A stretch of DNA of 64,000 bases from Nautilus pompilius (lineage: Eukaryota; Mollusca; Cephalopoda; Nautilida; Nautilidae). The DNA is taken from positions 2,046,001 to 2,110,000 of the forward strand of contig JACATO010000052.1 in the NCBI GenBank assembly GCA_018389105.1, in the 5' to 3' direction. The notes below the pieces were generated by a model that saw only the letters and a program-made list of their open reading frames with translations, ran no database searches and was not told the origin of the DNA. This document shows, piece after piece, positions 11,781-25,121 of this stretch (the first letter of the stretch is position 1; the number at the start of each line of letters is the position of its first letter). The translations under genes were made by a program, and so were the position numbers.

Positions 11781-13171
11781 CTGAAAAACAATACACCATA
11801 ATACTAAAAACAAAAGAAAGGCTTAGAATACAAGTTTAGTTCCACTGCCTTCTACAGAAACAGCATCTGGCAGCAACCAAAAGTGATCATTGGTGGGGGG
11901 GAGGGGGGGGATCACATGAGATCAATAGTTTACAGTTCGGATGAACAAATTTGTGCTTAAGAGGAAAAAAAACACTATAAACTAGTAAAACTTAACCAAA
12001 TTTCACAAAATTAAACTTATTGCACATCCATCTTATCTTTCACATAATTTACGAAATGAATGCTTGTAATCAGCTCTTCCAATAATGAAGAAACTTACTC
12101 TAATGAAAGAAGTTGGAAACTGCATAACAGATTTATGGACTAGCCAAAAATAAAAGATAGTTAATCTCTATTCAGTGTCAACTGTAACAACAGGGAATAT
12201 TGCATAGCATAATTAGTTGTTGTTTTTTTTATCAGAAATGACTACAGACTGGAGAAAACTCAATAGAATTCCTTTTTTTTTTTTTGTTAAAATAAATTTT
12301 TAAAAAACTAAAAATGAACTGTTGTTAAGCAGATTTTTTCCTGCTATGACCAAAGAAGATTTAAAAGGTTATTATACCAAATGTATACCCTTTCTCCCTA
12401 GTCTATCTTGAATTATGAGTGTGGTCCAAAATTGTTGGCATCCTCCTCCCAAATATGATGGCACATGATGATGATGTTGATGATACCAAATGTAATTGAG
12501 ACTACATTAAAAAGCTGTTCTATTCATTTCATGCAGTTACAATATTAGATTAATCAACATGTCAAAGATTCTTTGATCTATAGCACAAGTGATATCAAAG
12601 ACCTTCTCCCAAGAAGGTAACAGCAGCCTCAGTGGTGTGTGCCCAAACCTATCATTAGCCAGGAGATCACATGAAAAGATACCAAACAACTGAGCAAAAA
12701 ATTCATCAGCAGTACATCAGATTAAAGACAGCAGCACATCAAGAGACAAGTAGCAAATGAAAAAAAGCAACAATAAATAGTTTAAATATATCTATTTAAT
12801 TTAATATAAAATGTTAGAGACTAGGGGTAGAGAGAATTTTCAATGAAATCAAGCATTTACAACGTTTTTTTTTCAACAAAACAATACCTAATGATGAACA
12901 ATCTCAAAGCAAAGATATTCTTTTTTGCCCTTTTTTATGTCTTCTAAGTAACTCCTAAATAAAATCAATAAGTATATTATACAAAGTTTAAAAATACATT
13001 TGGTACAATCAGATACCACGAAATCTGCATTAGGCATAAGGATCTGCTATAGCCAAATAAATACAATTAATTGATAGTAAGATATAAAATTTTAAAAATT
13101 GGTTGTTGTTTTTTTTTTTGTTTTGTTTTCACAAATCGTTAAAGCAGAACCATGTTCCTTATGACAGTATT

Positions 13172-13213
13172 CATAAAGATGTATTTAACCAGCATAAAGA
13201 TGTATTTAACCAG
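13172..13213. repeat. Exact 21-bp tandem duplication
   Basis: The 21-bp unit CATAAAGATGTATTTAACCAG occurs twice in direct succession (13172-13192 and 13193-13213) with no mismatch. This indicates a recent local duplication, or a polymorphic minisatellite with two units. Confidence 0.9.
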
Positions 13214-13653
13214 TAACATCTCAACAAAAAAGACAGATTAAATGCTGATGCCATATGGAAGAGAGCTTTAAGAAAGCATAAGCAGCAGCCATCACAAACC
13301 TGCTGTTTTTGCAACACTCAAGAGAACATCAGGTAAACATCATCTCGCACTAACTACAATTGGCAGCAGTTTGCACTCTTCCCAGCACAGCTGGATAAAG
13401 ACATGCTATTCTTACTAATTAAAAACTTGTGGCCTCACATCACTTCATTTTATTTTAGATGAAGAAAAGGAAAAGAAATCTTGGATGGAAATTTCATAAA
13501 TTTAACTTTCTAATATACTGCTAGTCGAAGAAATTTTTGTGAATACCCTTGGCAAACTTTATACAGACAAGCAGAAACATTTTTTTTGTTGTTCCATGAC
13601 TGAACTTGCTGGTTGTGTGATGCATATTATTATTAGTATTATTATTATTATTA

Positions 13654-13740
13654 CTACCAGGGACATTCAAATAAAACTGGCTGAAACAGCATTGTAACAA
13701 TGCCCTCTCCTCCTGAGTTTTACCTGAATGTCACTAGTAG
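13654..13740. mobile_element. 87-bp palindromic mariner-type MITE
   Basis: The two ends are inverted copies. The left arm begins CTACCAGGGACATTCAAATA, and the complement of the right arm begins CTACTAGTGACATTCAGGTA, with similarity running about 26 bp and only a short unrelated centre. The terminus GGGACATTCAAATAAAA resembles mariner terminal inverted repeats as I recall them. The element sits in an ATT-rich simple repeat (13628-13653 on the left, 13742-13757 on the right). No coding capacity is present, so it would depend on a transposase elsewhere. The exact outer boundary and target duplication are masked by the simple repeat. Confidence 0.65.
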
Positions 13741-16700
13741 CATTATTATCATTATTTACAAAATGATGAATACAATGATTGCTGTTCAAGACTGTGACAA
13801 ATAGATGCCAGAATAAAAATTAAGTATCACCAGAGACGTCAGACAGTGATTAAGCAACACATTTAAAAAAAAGAAAAAAATGAATCTGCTTTGGTCACAA
13901 AGCAGTATAAAACAGAATTCAACTTAACAAAATCATTTAAGAAGTTAAAGTATTTGTGTGTGTCTACCAGGAGTAATATCAAAACTTCTGTAACAAATGC
14001 CATAAACTTAACACACTAAGCTAAAATACCAATAGGAGTTAATAAGAAACACTTTATACACAATTAATTTAAGAGAGATTCATTTTTCGGTTTAGTTTTA
14101 TTACAAAAAGGGCAAGAAAATGCTATTGCTTTTTATACAAGTCTTGCCAATAATGTAAAATGTTGACATACTTGTGATTCATGAACTGATACTCTTCTGT
14201 ATGGTGGCATACTGAAAAAACATTCATTTTCATACATGCTTTTCTCCACTTTGGGACCTACAACTAAGAGTCCTAATTTATGAATCTATTTTTTAATTTT
14301 TTTTTTTCATAATGTAAAGGTCTCACTGTACCTTATAGCATATACACCCTAACTGGAGATTGGCTGATTAGATAATTAACCACAGCTAATGATGATTAAC
14401 ATATTGAGTGTGCAAACATGTTGTCAGACTGTGAAACAGAGACATAAGTGTTATGGTTAAAATGGCCAGACAGCTGTCATTACTACTGTTCTGATCACAT
14501 TACAGACCCTTTCACTATGCACCAAAAACACTTAAATCAGTGTAATAAATTTTTAGACATGCACCGGTTGGCCTTCTCATTCAACATATCTATAAATCTT
14601 TACAAATTTTCTCCAATTTCAAACTTTCCAAAGCCTTCATCTGGTCTCCATTCCTGAATAAAAATATGGTGATGACACCAAAGATTCATAGGCTTGCTTG
14701 TTAACAATCTACATTAAAGCATCAACATTAATTATATTAACCATTGCTGTTTTATACAAACCATCTAATTAAGAAGCTGATGAGTTTATACCCACTGGAA
14801 AATGTGACATTAAAACAGAAGCAGTGTACAACCAACTGTGCACTAACTGCAATAGATGAAAGTGTTCTGACAAATGCATATACCTACAGTAAATTTCTCA
14901 AACCTGCACTGAAATGTTATCTAATACCTGATCTATGGTAAGCTGATGGAAGTTATGTTCCCAATAATAATCAATACCAAAAACAAATAAATAAAAGTTT
15001 GTTTTTTTTTAATTAATAAGCTTTAGAGATTAAAATGTTCTTAGTAATTTTAAGCACTGTATTCACAACATTTCATTATTATGGAAGATAATACATGAAA
15101 AGTCAGTCAATAATATAAAACTTATAAAAATTGGAAATAAGAAACAGTAATTATTATTTGAGGAAATTCTTAACACCCTGAACTATGATGAGCAAGCAAT
15201 CAGAAGATCAGCATCAAATCAACTGTATCTGTGTACACTAATACCATGTTAGGACTTTCTCTACCATAGTTTGTTGCTCAATTTAACAATGAGGTTAAGA
15301 GAGTTAAACCAAGTGCATCCTTTCTGAAAGGCAATTCTACAAAAATAACTCATTTCTCCTTGAACACAAATGTCTGCTGCATAAAACTTGGCTTTACCAG
15401 AAGTATGCAGAAAAAAAGAAGTCCTTATGTAATCAGCCACTATAAATATTTGTAGTTTTGTACAAAAAGCAGTGAGAGAAAGAATGGGTAATATATGCAA
15501 GAAGAAAGACATTATTGAACCACAGGTGCTAGCTAGAATAGCCAATGTGTGGTCGTAAGAAACTCAAATTAACAGTAGCTTCAGTTACCCAGCATACAGG
15601 CTACACTGTGGAATGAGTTTGCTTCTAAAGTACTAACATCTCTGTAACATAAGTATCTGTCTGAACTAATTATGATTCCTATGGTAAATGCAAAGTAAAA
15701 AGTACCCTTTTAAGCAGCTTTTGTCATACTACCCACAAACAAAGCAATAAAGAGTGTATGGAATAAAAGACTACACAACTATTTTTGGACAGTTCTATTT
15801 ATGGAAAAATTGTCAGAAAATTCAATCTCGAACAAAATGGTTTTTTTACTTACTTACTATAATTGGTGAGCATCTGAACAAGAATAATAACTTACTTTAA
15901 GATTTAAAAAAAAAAAAAAAGCAACCATTTCAACAATAAAAATAAAGATTTTTCCCCTTAGTTTTTCTAAAATTTAACAGTTTTTTTATAAAGTTTAAAA
16001 ATTGAGCACCTGCTAAATTTTGGGAATTCCAGGATATGATCTTTCTTTAAAAAAATGTACACACCATGTAAAAAGTGTCACTTGAATGAACCTATGCTGA
16101 CTTTATACTTTAAAAAAGAGAGAGAAAAAATTGGTTACACGGCAAGCTTTCTGTTCTTCTTTCACAGTGGTTAGTTAGTTTGTTTGTTTGTTGTTTTTTT
16201 TTTCCTATGATAAAGTGATTATAATACTATTTTCTTTATTTTAATTTCTGCACATAATATTTAAAGTTTTCTTATTGACCATTTTTTCCTCAGTGTTTTG
16301 CATTAATTAATTTTTAACGAGTTTTTAGTGGATTCCGTCATCTGTTAAAACGAAAATTTAAAGGTGATATGATGTCTGTTAGTAATGAAGGTAAAAAACA
16401 AACAAAACTGTCCTACATAACTATCAATCCATCAAAAGCCGGTGTTCATTTCTTCATGAAAGAGACACAAAGAATTCAAGCTAAAAAATATTGGGAGATA
16501 TTTTGAGAGCTTCATCAAAAAAAAATTAATAAATAATTGAGCTACATCGTGGAAAATAATCATCTGATTGCAATCTCAGCTCATTCAAGGTTAAATGACA
16601 AAAATATACTGTCAAGATTAAAAGGTAACTTTTTTTTTTCTGCAGTCCATGATAATCCATAATAAACATTGTTTCATGAAGAATAAGGTGCTCTTTAAAA

Positions 16701-17469
16701 ACATTTGAGTGCCACTATGCCATAATTTGGCTACCTTTGTGTATGCTAGCAAAGTTCTCTGAATTACTGCATCAAAAGATACTGGCTGTTCTCGCTGTAA
16801 GTGACCTGCTCATTATCACAGCAATAAGCTGAAGGCTAAAGAAAACCTTAAAAGGTTTTCTGAAAATTAAAAAGAAAATAACTTAGATAAGTTTTAGCAT
16901 GTAACTAAAACCTTTCACCTACAAAATGCATTAGTTCAGCTGTTAAAATGCTTGCAATGATGTACAGAACTCTACTGCCAGGAAAATTAATTTCAAATGT
17001 ATATAAGAAATTCTATATACAGGTATGATACAAAAAATCATTAACAACCATTATCAAAGTCTTAAGTAAAAATTTAAAATGTAATTTATTTTTCTGAAAG
17101 CCATAACCAATTTATGATGTGTAATATAAGGTGGGTAGGTGGGTGTGAGAGAGAGGGGGGGAGAGATTTGCCATTTTCATTTGGCAACCCCATAAATGAA
17201 TGGATCTGACCAAATGTGATTATGTAGATATTGAAGTAGGTGCACCCTGTCATCATGCTGAAAACAGGTGGATCCAACAATATTTCTTTGTTTCTCAGAG
17301 ACCATGCTTTAGGTTACACTGTGTGTGGCCCATGTCCTCAATAGACTTTGATCAGCAGAAGCAGATAAGTGGTGGTACTGGAAATTTGAAGATGTTTCCA
17401 TGGTACAGTCTGTATGGAGAATTATCACCACCAACCTACCTTATTGAAAAATAAATTTGGAATCAAAAG

Positions 17470-18170
17470 CAACATACAATAGGTGTAAATGATGTTCTGG
17501 GAAGGAATGCTCTGTGCAGAGTGAAGAAAACACTGCAGCGTGTTAGCCAAATTTGAATACTCAGTGCAAAAATCTGTAAAATGGTGTGCTTGTCAGTCTG
17601 ATGCAAGCAAGCTAAATGTACTGTACATTCCACAACTGTTATGGGCAGTGACAGAAGATAATTCAGACCAGAACTTAGAATTCTGCAAGTGGTTTTTAAA
17701 CAGAGTCCATCAGAATTAAATATTTGTTGGTAAGACTGTGTAGTCAGAGAAAGCAACCCTCTAGTTGATTGGAACTGTAAACAGACATAACTCTATGTAC
17801 TCTGCTACTGAGAATCCTCAACTTCATGTCAAGAAAAGCAGTAAACATGCCAATAATTACAATGTGGATAGGCATCTCCTCCCATGATCTTACTAGGCTG
17901 TTCTTCTTTAATGACACAGTGAAAGGTTGTTGGTACTTTAATCTCTTCATAAGCAGATTCGCAAACTCCAATGGAGAAATGTTGATTTTTCAACAGTTAT
18001 CCATACAAAAACATGCTAATGCAATGCCTGCATGGTTGCTGATAGTAAACATTCTGAACGCGTTGTGAATCATATTTGCAGTGATAGTTGCATAAAGAAA
18101 ACATTCCATCTAGCAATATGACGGTTTACTAGGCTACAGAAATGCGTATACATCTTTTTGAGACACCCTG
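17470..18170 (+). pseudogene. Broken Tc3/mariner-like transposase with right terminus
   Basis: The plus strand reads in pieces as a DDE transposase of the IS630/Tc1/mariner superfamily. The order is NLEFCKWFLNRVHQN (about 17670), then a damaged first-catalytic segment reading SEKATL where the family has SDEATF, then GTVNRHNSMYSATENPQLHV (17770-17830). After a frameshift comes WIGISSHDLTRLFFFNDTVK (17867-17927), matching VWCGISSxGLIGPFFFxxTV, and then the start of a FQQ motif. The second and third catalytic regions are lost. The right end GAGACACCCTG at 18160-18170 followed by TA matches the common terminus TACAGGGTGTCTC read inward from the right end. The left inverted repeat was not found, so the element is truncated or eroded there. 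The three ORFs on both strands across this region are fragments or shadows. Confidence 0.75.
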
Positions 18171-21100
18171 TATACAAACACATGTTCAGTAAGGTCCATA
18201 AGTACTCTTACATTTATGTAAATAGAAATAATAATTTAGGTATGAATTTATTTACACAGTAACACAGCATCTAAAATACATTTATTTTGAAATTTAAAAC
18301 CCATTCAAAAACAATAAATTACAGAGCAAAGCTAGTATTTGGTATATACATCAATCAAAATGGCTTTGATCCTCTGAGATAATGATGTAATCAATTTGTC
18401 TATAACACCTCATAGGAGCAAACTTAACTTATCACTGTAGCACACACAAGGATAACAAAAGCAACACCAGCATCTCTTCTTTCAATGTAATTCCAAAATG
18501 TGTTTCAAAAACACAGAAAATGTGTCACTGTCCTGCCATAGTACAAATGAAATCCCATCATACTATCTACAAATATATACCATTTTCAGGATAATACAGC
18601 TACTAAAAATGGTTATCTGTATTTGTCCTTTCAAAGTTTTTAAAAGATTAAAATCAACAAAATCATAATCTTGCTACTTTTTATTGAGAAGGTTAGGTAA
18701 AGTTTGTCATGGAGTAAAAAATAATGCATTTGTTCCTTCTAAGTGACTTTATGTTTAAAGCACGTGCAAGTCTGCATGTTAATTTCTAAAATACCAAGAA
18801 AGTGAATATTACAAATTTTTCACTAGAAGTGTATATGATTCTTCAACATATTTCATCCCCAACTCCCATGTCTCTTGCTTGGATTTCAAAAAAAATTGGT
18901 GATAACAACAGAAATTCTGGCACAAACAATCTAAATACATAGTCCATGAAAGTAAATTTATACTATCGGTATATAACTAGTTTTGCAGGTATCAGTAGAA
19001 AATTGTTTCTAAAATTCTTTTTTCTTTTAAATGAATTTTCTTACATTAAAAAAAATTTTCCATATTGAATAGCACACAAAAAGTAAATAAAATAAGATAA
19101 AGAGTTTATGATAGCAGGTGCTTCCAATGAAACTTTAAAGGAAACTGTCTTGAAAGAGATTAATAACAAATGACATGTAGCTAGAACGGCACAATATTTG
19201 TTTGACATTTACAGAATGAACACATCCTCATCACTTATTCAGATAAGTTTAAAAAAATATAAACCACCATAAAAAAATTCTTTTTAACTTTTGCTTTTGC
19301 AAGATTGAAATTTTCATTAGAAACAAATTATCTGATTGATTCCCTTTAAATACATTTTGTTTATAATTTTTAATTTTGTCGATAAATAGAGAAAATCTTT
19401 AACCATCTTTTAATTAAAGTTCTGAAATATTATACAAACAACAATTAGACTACACAATTATATCATGACTCAGTTACATGTTCACAAGAAAGCACAGTGA
19501 TCAATGTTGAAAGAAAGAATTCTAATTAATGCATGAAAGCAGAGAAATGTGCAAGTTTTTTTTTTCATATTACAGTTTTGAAGTTTTCATACATTTACAT
19601 GGGATTTCAAGCCAACAATTAACATGATCTTAAATCAAATACTTTTTTTTACAAACTGATACCTCAACAGCTCCACTGTTCTTTTCTAAAATGAAAATAG
19701 TGCCAACAAAATGAACACCGGAAGAAAATTTTGGGGTGATACCGTATCCATTTTCAATCAAAAATAACTCAGACAAGCATTTATTCTAAAAAAAAAAAAA
19801 AAATGTAAATAAAATCAAGCTTCTAGTGAGAATGTATATTTTAAGAATCATGCTAAGAAAGGAAGAGAAATAGATTATTTAATAAGTTGGGGAACAGAGG
19901 TGGTCTGTCTGATCATTTAACTGTGGTTTCCAGTATCAAATAAAGAAATATTTCACACAATTTATGAGCTCATTGTGGTGAGTAATGACTTGTGCATGAA
20001 CTTCACAAGTTTTTTTCCTTATGATTGATTCCACGAAAAATAAAGTATTTTCTCACCTAAACATTGAGCATTCTAGAGAGCCCCCCTGTGGATGCTCACT
20101 TGTGTTATGGTTTGGTAGTTAGAAGTAATTTTATGGTTATTTTAAATTCACCAAATGCTAAATGACTTGACTAAGTTTAGAAAGATAGATGTGTTTATGT
20201 CAAACATCTTGAAAGAAGATCAGAGATATATTTCTTTAAAATCACTATTACTTATTTTAAACAAATTTATAAATAAATACACCCAGTTGGTTCACAGTCT
20301 GGTGTTCCATATAGTTTGCCCAAAATAAAATCTTGGACCTCTATCACCGGCAATTGCTACACTGTCAGAGTTCCAATTTTTTGTCAGAAGATAACATCTT
20401 GAAATTACAAAATTCAAAAATGTTTAACTTTGATGCAACATTTTTATTTACCAATATTGTTAAAGTTTATTATGAATTTTTGCACCAATAAACTTAACTG
20501 CACCCTTCCAGCTTCACCCAACAATAAACTCTCGTTTTGATACTGATGATTCTTGTTTCACTTTCTGAATGAGTTTAGCCTACATGAGAATGGTGTTGCA
20601 TAAAGTTCCCATCTTATCCCACATTATTTTAGTGTTATCAAATACAGATTTTGTTCATATAACAATATTTTTGCATCTCTTGTGAATGATATATTTGTTT
20701 ATTTTTCTTCTGATGCTGAAGTTTCCGGTTTTCTGGTCAGCAACATCCAATTACAGATTAATATGGAATCTAAATTTATAGGCCAGTTGTGGTTTTTTTG
20801 GTACATTGTATCTGTGATGACAGAAACTTACATTCACTAGACTCTTGACTAAATGGGCTTTCTTTGCTCCTTTTCCTTCAAAATACACCTTTATTTCTCC
20901 TTATTTGTCATGCTTATAAGATCTTTTCTTTTTTACTTCCATTAAAGAATTCTTTTCATCAAAAAATTATTATTAGCCAATGATTACTCTTAAAAAACAG
21001 GAACATACCATTTTGAACTTAAAATTTACATACCCACCAATGTTTGCTTAGCATTAAGAAGCTTGAGATATTTTGAGTTGAAAATGGATATAGCATTATC

Positions 21101-21440
21101 TAAAATTGTCCTCTCGATATGCATTTTGTTATCACCAATCATGTTTCTCTATTTGTTAAAATTTCCTACTTCATTTGATGTCAATCTCACACACCTCACA
21201 CAAGCACTCTTTGCACTTGATATTTAGAAACACACTGAATGCATCAAATTTATTTCAGAAAATGTTGTTGTGATATCCATGAATGGTTATCAGATGCTCT
21301 TTTACACAAGTTTGACTGGTAATTATAAAATAAACCAAACAACTCAGTAGGAACCAAACCAGTTTTAGAACAGAGTATTTATTGTCAAAGATAATGGGCC
21401 CAAGTCATATCAATGAAAGTCATTTTACAAGAGGCAACAA

Positions 21441-21515
21441 TGGCTGGCTACAAGTAGTTAGTGGTATCGCTCTTGTATGAGAGAGACTTCTACCAACACA
21501 CTACCACCTCTCCCT
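21441..21515 (+). mobile_element. Possible tRNA-like head of a SINE
   Basis: The segment begins GGCTGGCTACAAGTAGTTAG and continues TGGTATCGCTCTTGTATGAG. It reads as an acceptor 5' strand, a D arm with an A-box-like core (TAGTTAGTGGTATCGC) and an anticodon-arm-like helix (TCTTGT...AGAGA). A clear B box and a 3' acceptor strand are missing, so it is not a tRNA gene. It could be a SINE remnant or chance resemblance. Confidence 0.35.
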
Positions 21516-23239
21516 TTCATCCATAGATACTACAGCTTTCTGGAAGAGATCAAATCTCCAAAAATAATATATAAAAACCACTGTCAAACTGTTCTAAAAA
21601 GATATACAATATCTTTCTAATGAATAATTAAAGTTACAGAAAGCAGAGTTAATTCACTATTTTATGAACATGCTGGGATGATAAATATTTGTAACTAAAA
21701 GATAAGCAGATGCTTCTGCAGAGATCTATCTAATCGGCATGTTAACATTCCTGTCTATCTTCATTTCCTACTTAAGAATAAAATTAATGTAATCTAAACC
21801 AAGCCTTGTGTACAGTGTTACTAGGATTTCAATAGAAGTGGCTTTAAATGAACTTACTTGGAGACATAACAGATTTTCCTTTATATTTATTTTATCAATA
21901 AAGTGGAAATTCAGGGTTCGTCATTGCCTGGAGGACTGGGACTACACCCAAGATAACAGGAAAAAGACAGCAGCTGATGCAGAAAGATAAGTAAACTTTG
22001 CTTTCAAGTTTTGGAAAGCTTCTCAGTGCTATCAATGTCATCTAGCGGACTTTGAACAACAAAAGCAGCACCTTTCTATGTTATGCAGACTCACTTTTAA
22101 TAGAGTTCTGATAACACAGGATGGAGAAAAGCAGTTTCTTGTATAAAACAGATTTGGCAAAATAAAGTTTAATAATCATCAATTATTAACCTTATGGTAC
22201 ATGTAGCTTTAAAACAAACCCTCCTTTTTGAAATTACATAACCATTTTAACTAACAGAAATTCTTTATGTATTTCATGAATGGTGTTGTGTTCTGATGCT
22301 GAATCATCATCTTTTTTACAAAGCAAGGAACAGTCATTTTTAAATCGTTGGTACACATAATGTGTTGCCTAATGACCTTATCTTAAGATGCAGCAGCCAG
22401 ACTTCTCTTGGAAATTCCTTAAACTGTCTTTGAATTTAGAGACTGAAAACAAAGTTTTTGTGAGACTAGGAATTAGCAAGTTATGATATGGTGCCCAGAA
22501 TAATGGATACATTTGGATTTAAACTACTGTAGGTGCCAGAAATAAGAAATGAAAACAAAAACATTTTGACACAGTCAATCAGTGTTTTTTGATGTTCTTT
22601 TTTTCCTAATTATCGTACGCTGTCATAGAAACAGCATCATCTGTGAAACAGACAGGAATCCAGATAAAAGGAAAAAGAAAGGGTTGCGCATGCTTTAAAT
22701 TTTGAAACTCCAGAAAATTCAACACAAGGTAAAATGCCATTACATTTTAGAAATTATTTTGAAATACTTTTCTCTTTCATGCACAAAACATTCTGAGAAA
22801 TATTTATACCCATTTGTCTGTTGGTTTGTTTTTTTTTAATTGTTCAGTGAAAAATAATTATTAGATGTTAATTCTTTTTTTTAAAAGGCAAAATAAAAAT
22901 AAAAATAAAAAAAAAAAAAAACAGCAGCAGCAACAACAACACAGACCTAAGAAATCTGGAGCAAACAAAGTAAGTTTGTGTTCCAGAGTGGGAAAGATAT
23001 CTTGGTGGATGGAACTCCATCTGCTGCTACAGATTTGTAACCACAAAGCAAAAATAAGGCACCTAAATTTAAAGGTTTCTGACCTCAGCTAAAGTTGTTT
23101 TCATTTAAATTTGTTTAAATTCAAAAGAAATAATCTGTAATTTTGATTTTGTTGGTTTGCACTGAAAATGGGAGTGGAATTCCCTCCTAAAGAGCTAAGT
23201 TAAATCATGCATCTGCTTAACATTTCCATTTTTTCTCTG

Positions 23240-23240
<1 letters not shown>

Positions 23241-23306
<66 letters not shown>

Positions 23307-23362
23307 TGTGTTTGTGGGTGTGTGTGTGTGTGTGTGGTGTGTGTGCGCGCGCGCGCCGCGCG
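23241..23362. repeat. Compound CT / GT / GC microsatellite
   Basis: CT dinucleotides (23241-23260) pass directly into GT dinucleotides with a few interruptions (23261-23345) and then into alternating GC (23346-23362). The alternating purine-pyrimidine run of about 100 bp is the sequence type that can adopt Z-DNA. Its position in the middle of a long intron gives no evidence of function. Confidence 0.95.
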
Positions 23363-25121
23363 TAATATATCTCCCCCTAATCATTGAAGTAATTCTTCGA
23401 ATTCAAGATAGTGACAAATACTTGATTTAGAAACAGCCAATTAACGTTTTAATCAGCTACCAGAAGTTATTTTGTATTACTTGCTTTTAACATTCCACCA
23501 TCCACAATTCAAAGATAATGATCAGTTAAGTCAACTGTTATACAGACTGGCATGTTGAATGCTCTTTCCGCTGAGTGGCAAAGCTAATACTTAACTTATT
23601 AGTAGTAAAGATGAGAGGGGGGAAAAACAACAAAAACTTCCAGTTCTGACAGTTATGAACACCTGCAGTGAAGACTATTTTTATAAATTAAATGAGGCAA
23701 TCCGTATGATGCAAATAAAAAAAATTTTAAATCCTGAGAATCTAAATCCTTTTAAAGTAAAGCTATTTGTAAATAGATAGTGCAAAATATGACTAAAATA
23801 TAAAAAAAAATAAAAATGACAGACAGATAGAAAAGACAAAGTTTGATTGCCAAAACAAAGAACTCTTCCTAAAGTAGCACAGAAGCATGTATGTAAAACA
23901 GAGAACCTCTAAGGATGATTGGGAGACAAATTCATTTCACATCTGCAACTTTAACAGGGAGACAAAAATAAGTGATGATTTTCAATGGTCTGGGCAAATG
24001 CTTATCATAGTTTTTGGAAAAATTTTGAGTGGTTATAGTAATTTTGTTTCTAATATTTTACAAATTAAAGATGCCAGAGGAGGAGTGCCTAATAAGACAT
24101 TACAGAAAACTACTCAGCATCCTGCATGAAAGAAACTTGATATTGCCAGCTTTCTTCCAATAATTTTTTTTTTTTTTTTAAATAAATCTAATTTAAATCC
24201 ATTTGGAATTCAGTCAGCCAGTATTCAGGCAGTCATCTTCTGAACATTGCCTTCAGATAAGATAACTTATTGGTTCCTTTCATTTTATAGAAAAGAATTC
24301 CCTCCTCACAAGATAATGCATCCAAGATTTTTTATCAGCAAATAATATTTTAAAAATAAAACAAATTTTATAAGAATTTATTTACTTAATAACAACAACA
24401 ACAACAACATGGTCACTGTCACGAGAAATAAGAATAGTATATGCGAGTTTACTGTAAAAGTGTCCAGAATGTTATTCCAAATCATTGTATTTCTTTTAAT
24501 GGGTGGGAAACATATTTTGGAAATCTTATTCTCCACAATAAATATCTATTCTTAAAAAATGATTTAAAAAAAACAAAACAAAAAATTGTTTTAAAAAAGA
24601 AAGAACTGACTATTGATAGTCATAATATCCAACAAAATGACATCAGCTGGTAGCCATCTAAAGCGGTACCACTTCACTTATCTTTTTTCTCCAGCTAGGC
24701 CTCTTTCCAAGAGGAAACCAGATACTCAAAACAAAGAATATGTAACTATACTATTTAAAAAAAAAAAAAAAAAAACAGGCTAAGGAACATCTCAGCTTTA
24801 ATTTCAGGAAGAACAGGAATGTGTGCAAGGGTCTTTTTTACCAAAGAAAATATTATGTAAGTTTGAGAGTTCCAGGAAAATATAAAAGTAAAAATACCCT
24901 CCCTTTAAAAGAGCTCAGTCATGGATTCCATAGATGTTTATCATATGAAAAAGATGTTACTTAATTTACCATGACTTAAAAATGATAAAAACTGTAATAA
25001 AAAAGTGAAACAAATGAAACAAGTTGCACAATAAAAAAAACAAACTTGATTTTAAAAAAATAAGCAGCACAAAATAGTTGCTTACCTGTATTTAGAAACA
25101 ACCAAGTTTTATATATATATA

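Larger units (their letters stand above)
11781..17469 (-). other. Start of giant dystrophin intron: AT-rich, few recognisable elements
   Basis: This is intron upstream of the 405-bp exon. It contains a G-rich run at 11894-11910, a 21-bp tandem duplication at 13172-13213, ATT-type simple repeats near 13628-13652 and a palindromic MITE at 13654-13740. Scattered short ORFs (for example about 14448-14941 and 15261-15545) have no homologous motifs, compositional shift or splice-site support and are treated as chance frames. Confidence 0.7.
18171..25119 (-). other. Dystrophin intron, no gene found
   Basis: AT-rich intron. A sequence near 18191-18300 (GGTCCATAAGTACT and following) resembles the outer end of fish-type Tc1 elements as I remember them, but no transposase is present. 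A possible tRNA-like SINE head lies at 21441-21515, and a compound CT/GT/GC microsatellite at 23241-23362. An AAC repeat occurs near 24391-24410. The overlapping short ORFs at about 22861-23092 are generated by an A-run followed by CAG/CAA units and are not genes. Confidence 0.65.

Noticed and set aside
18191-18560. Possible Tc1 outer end (GGTCCATAAGTACT)
   Set aside because: Resemblance is short and from memory; no inverted partner or transposase found.
22861-23092. Overlapping frames with poly-Lys/poly-Gln or poly-Cys/poly-Phe
   Set aside because: Produced by an A-run followed by CAG/CAA units; low-complexity DNA, no other coding evidence.
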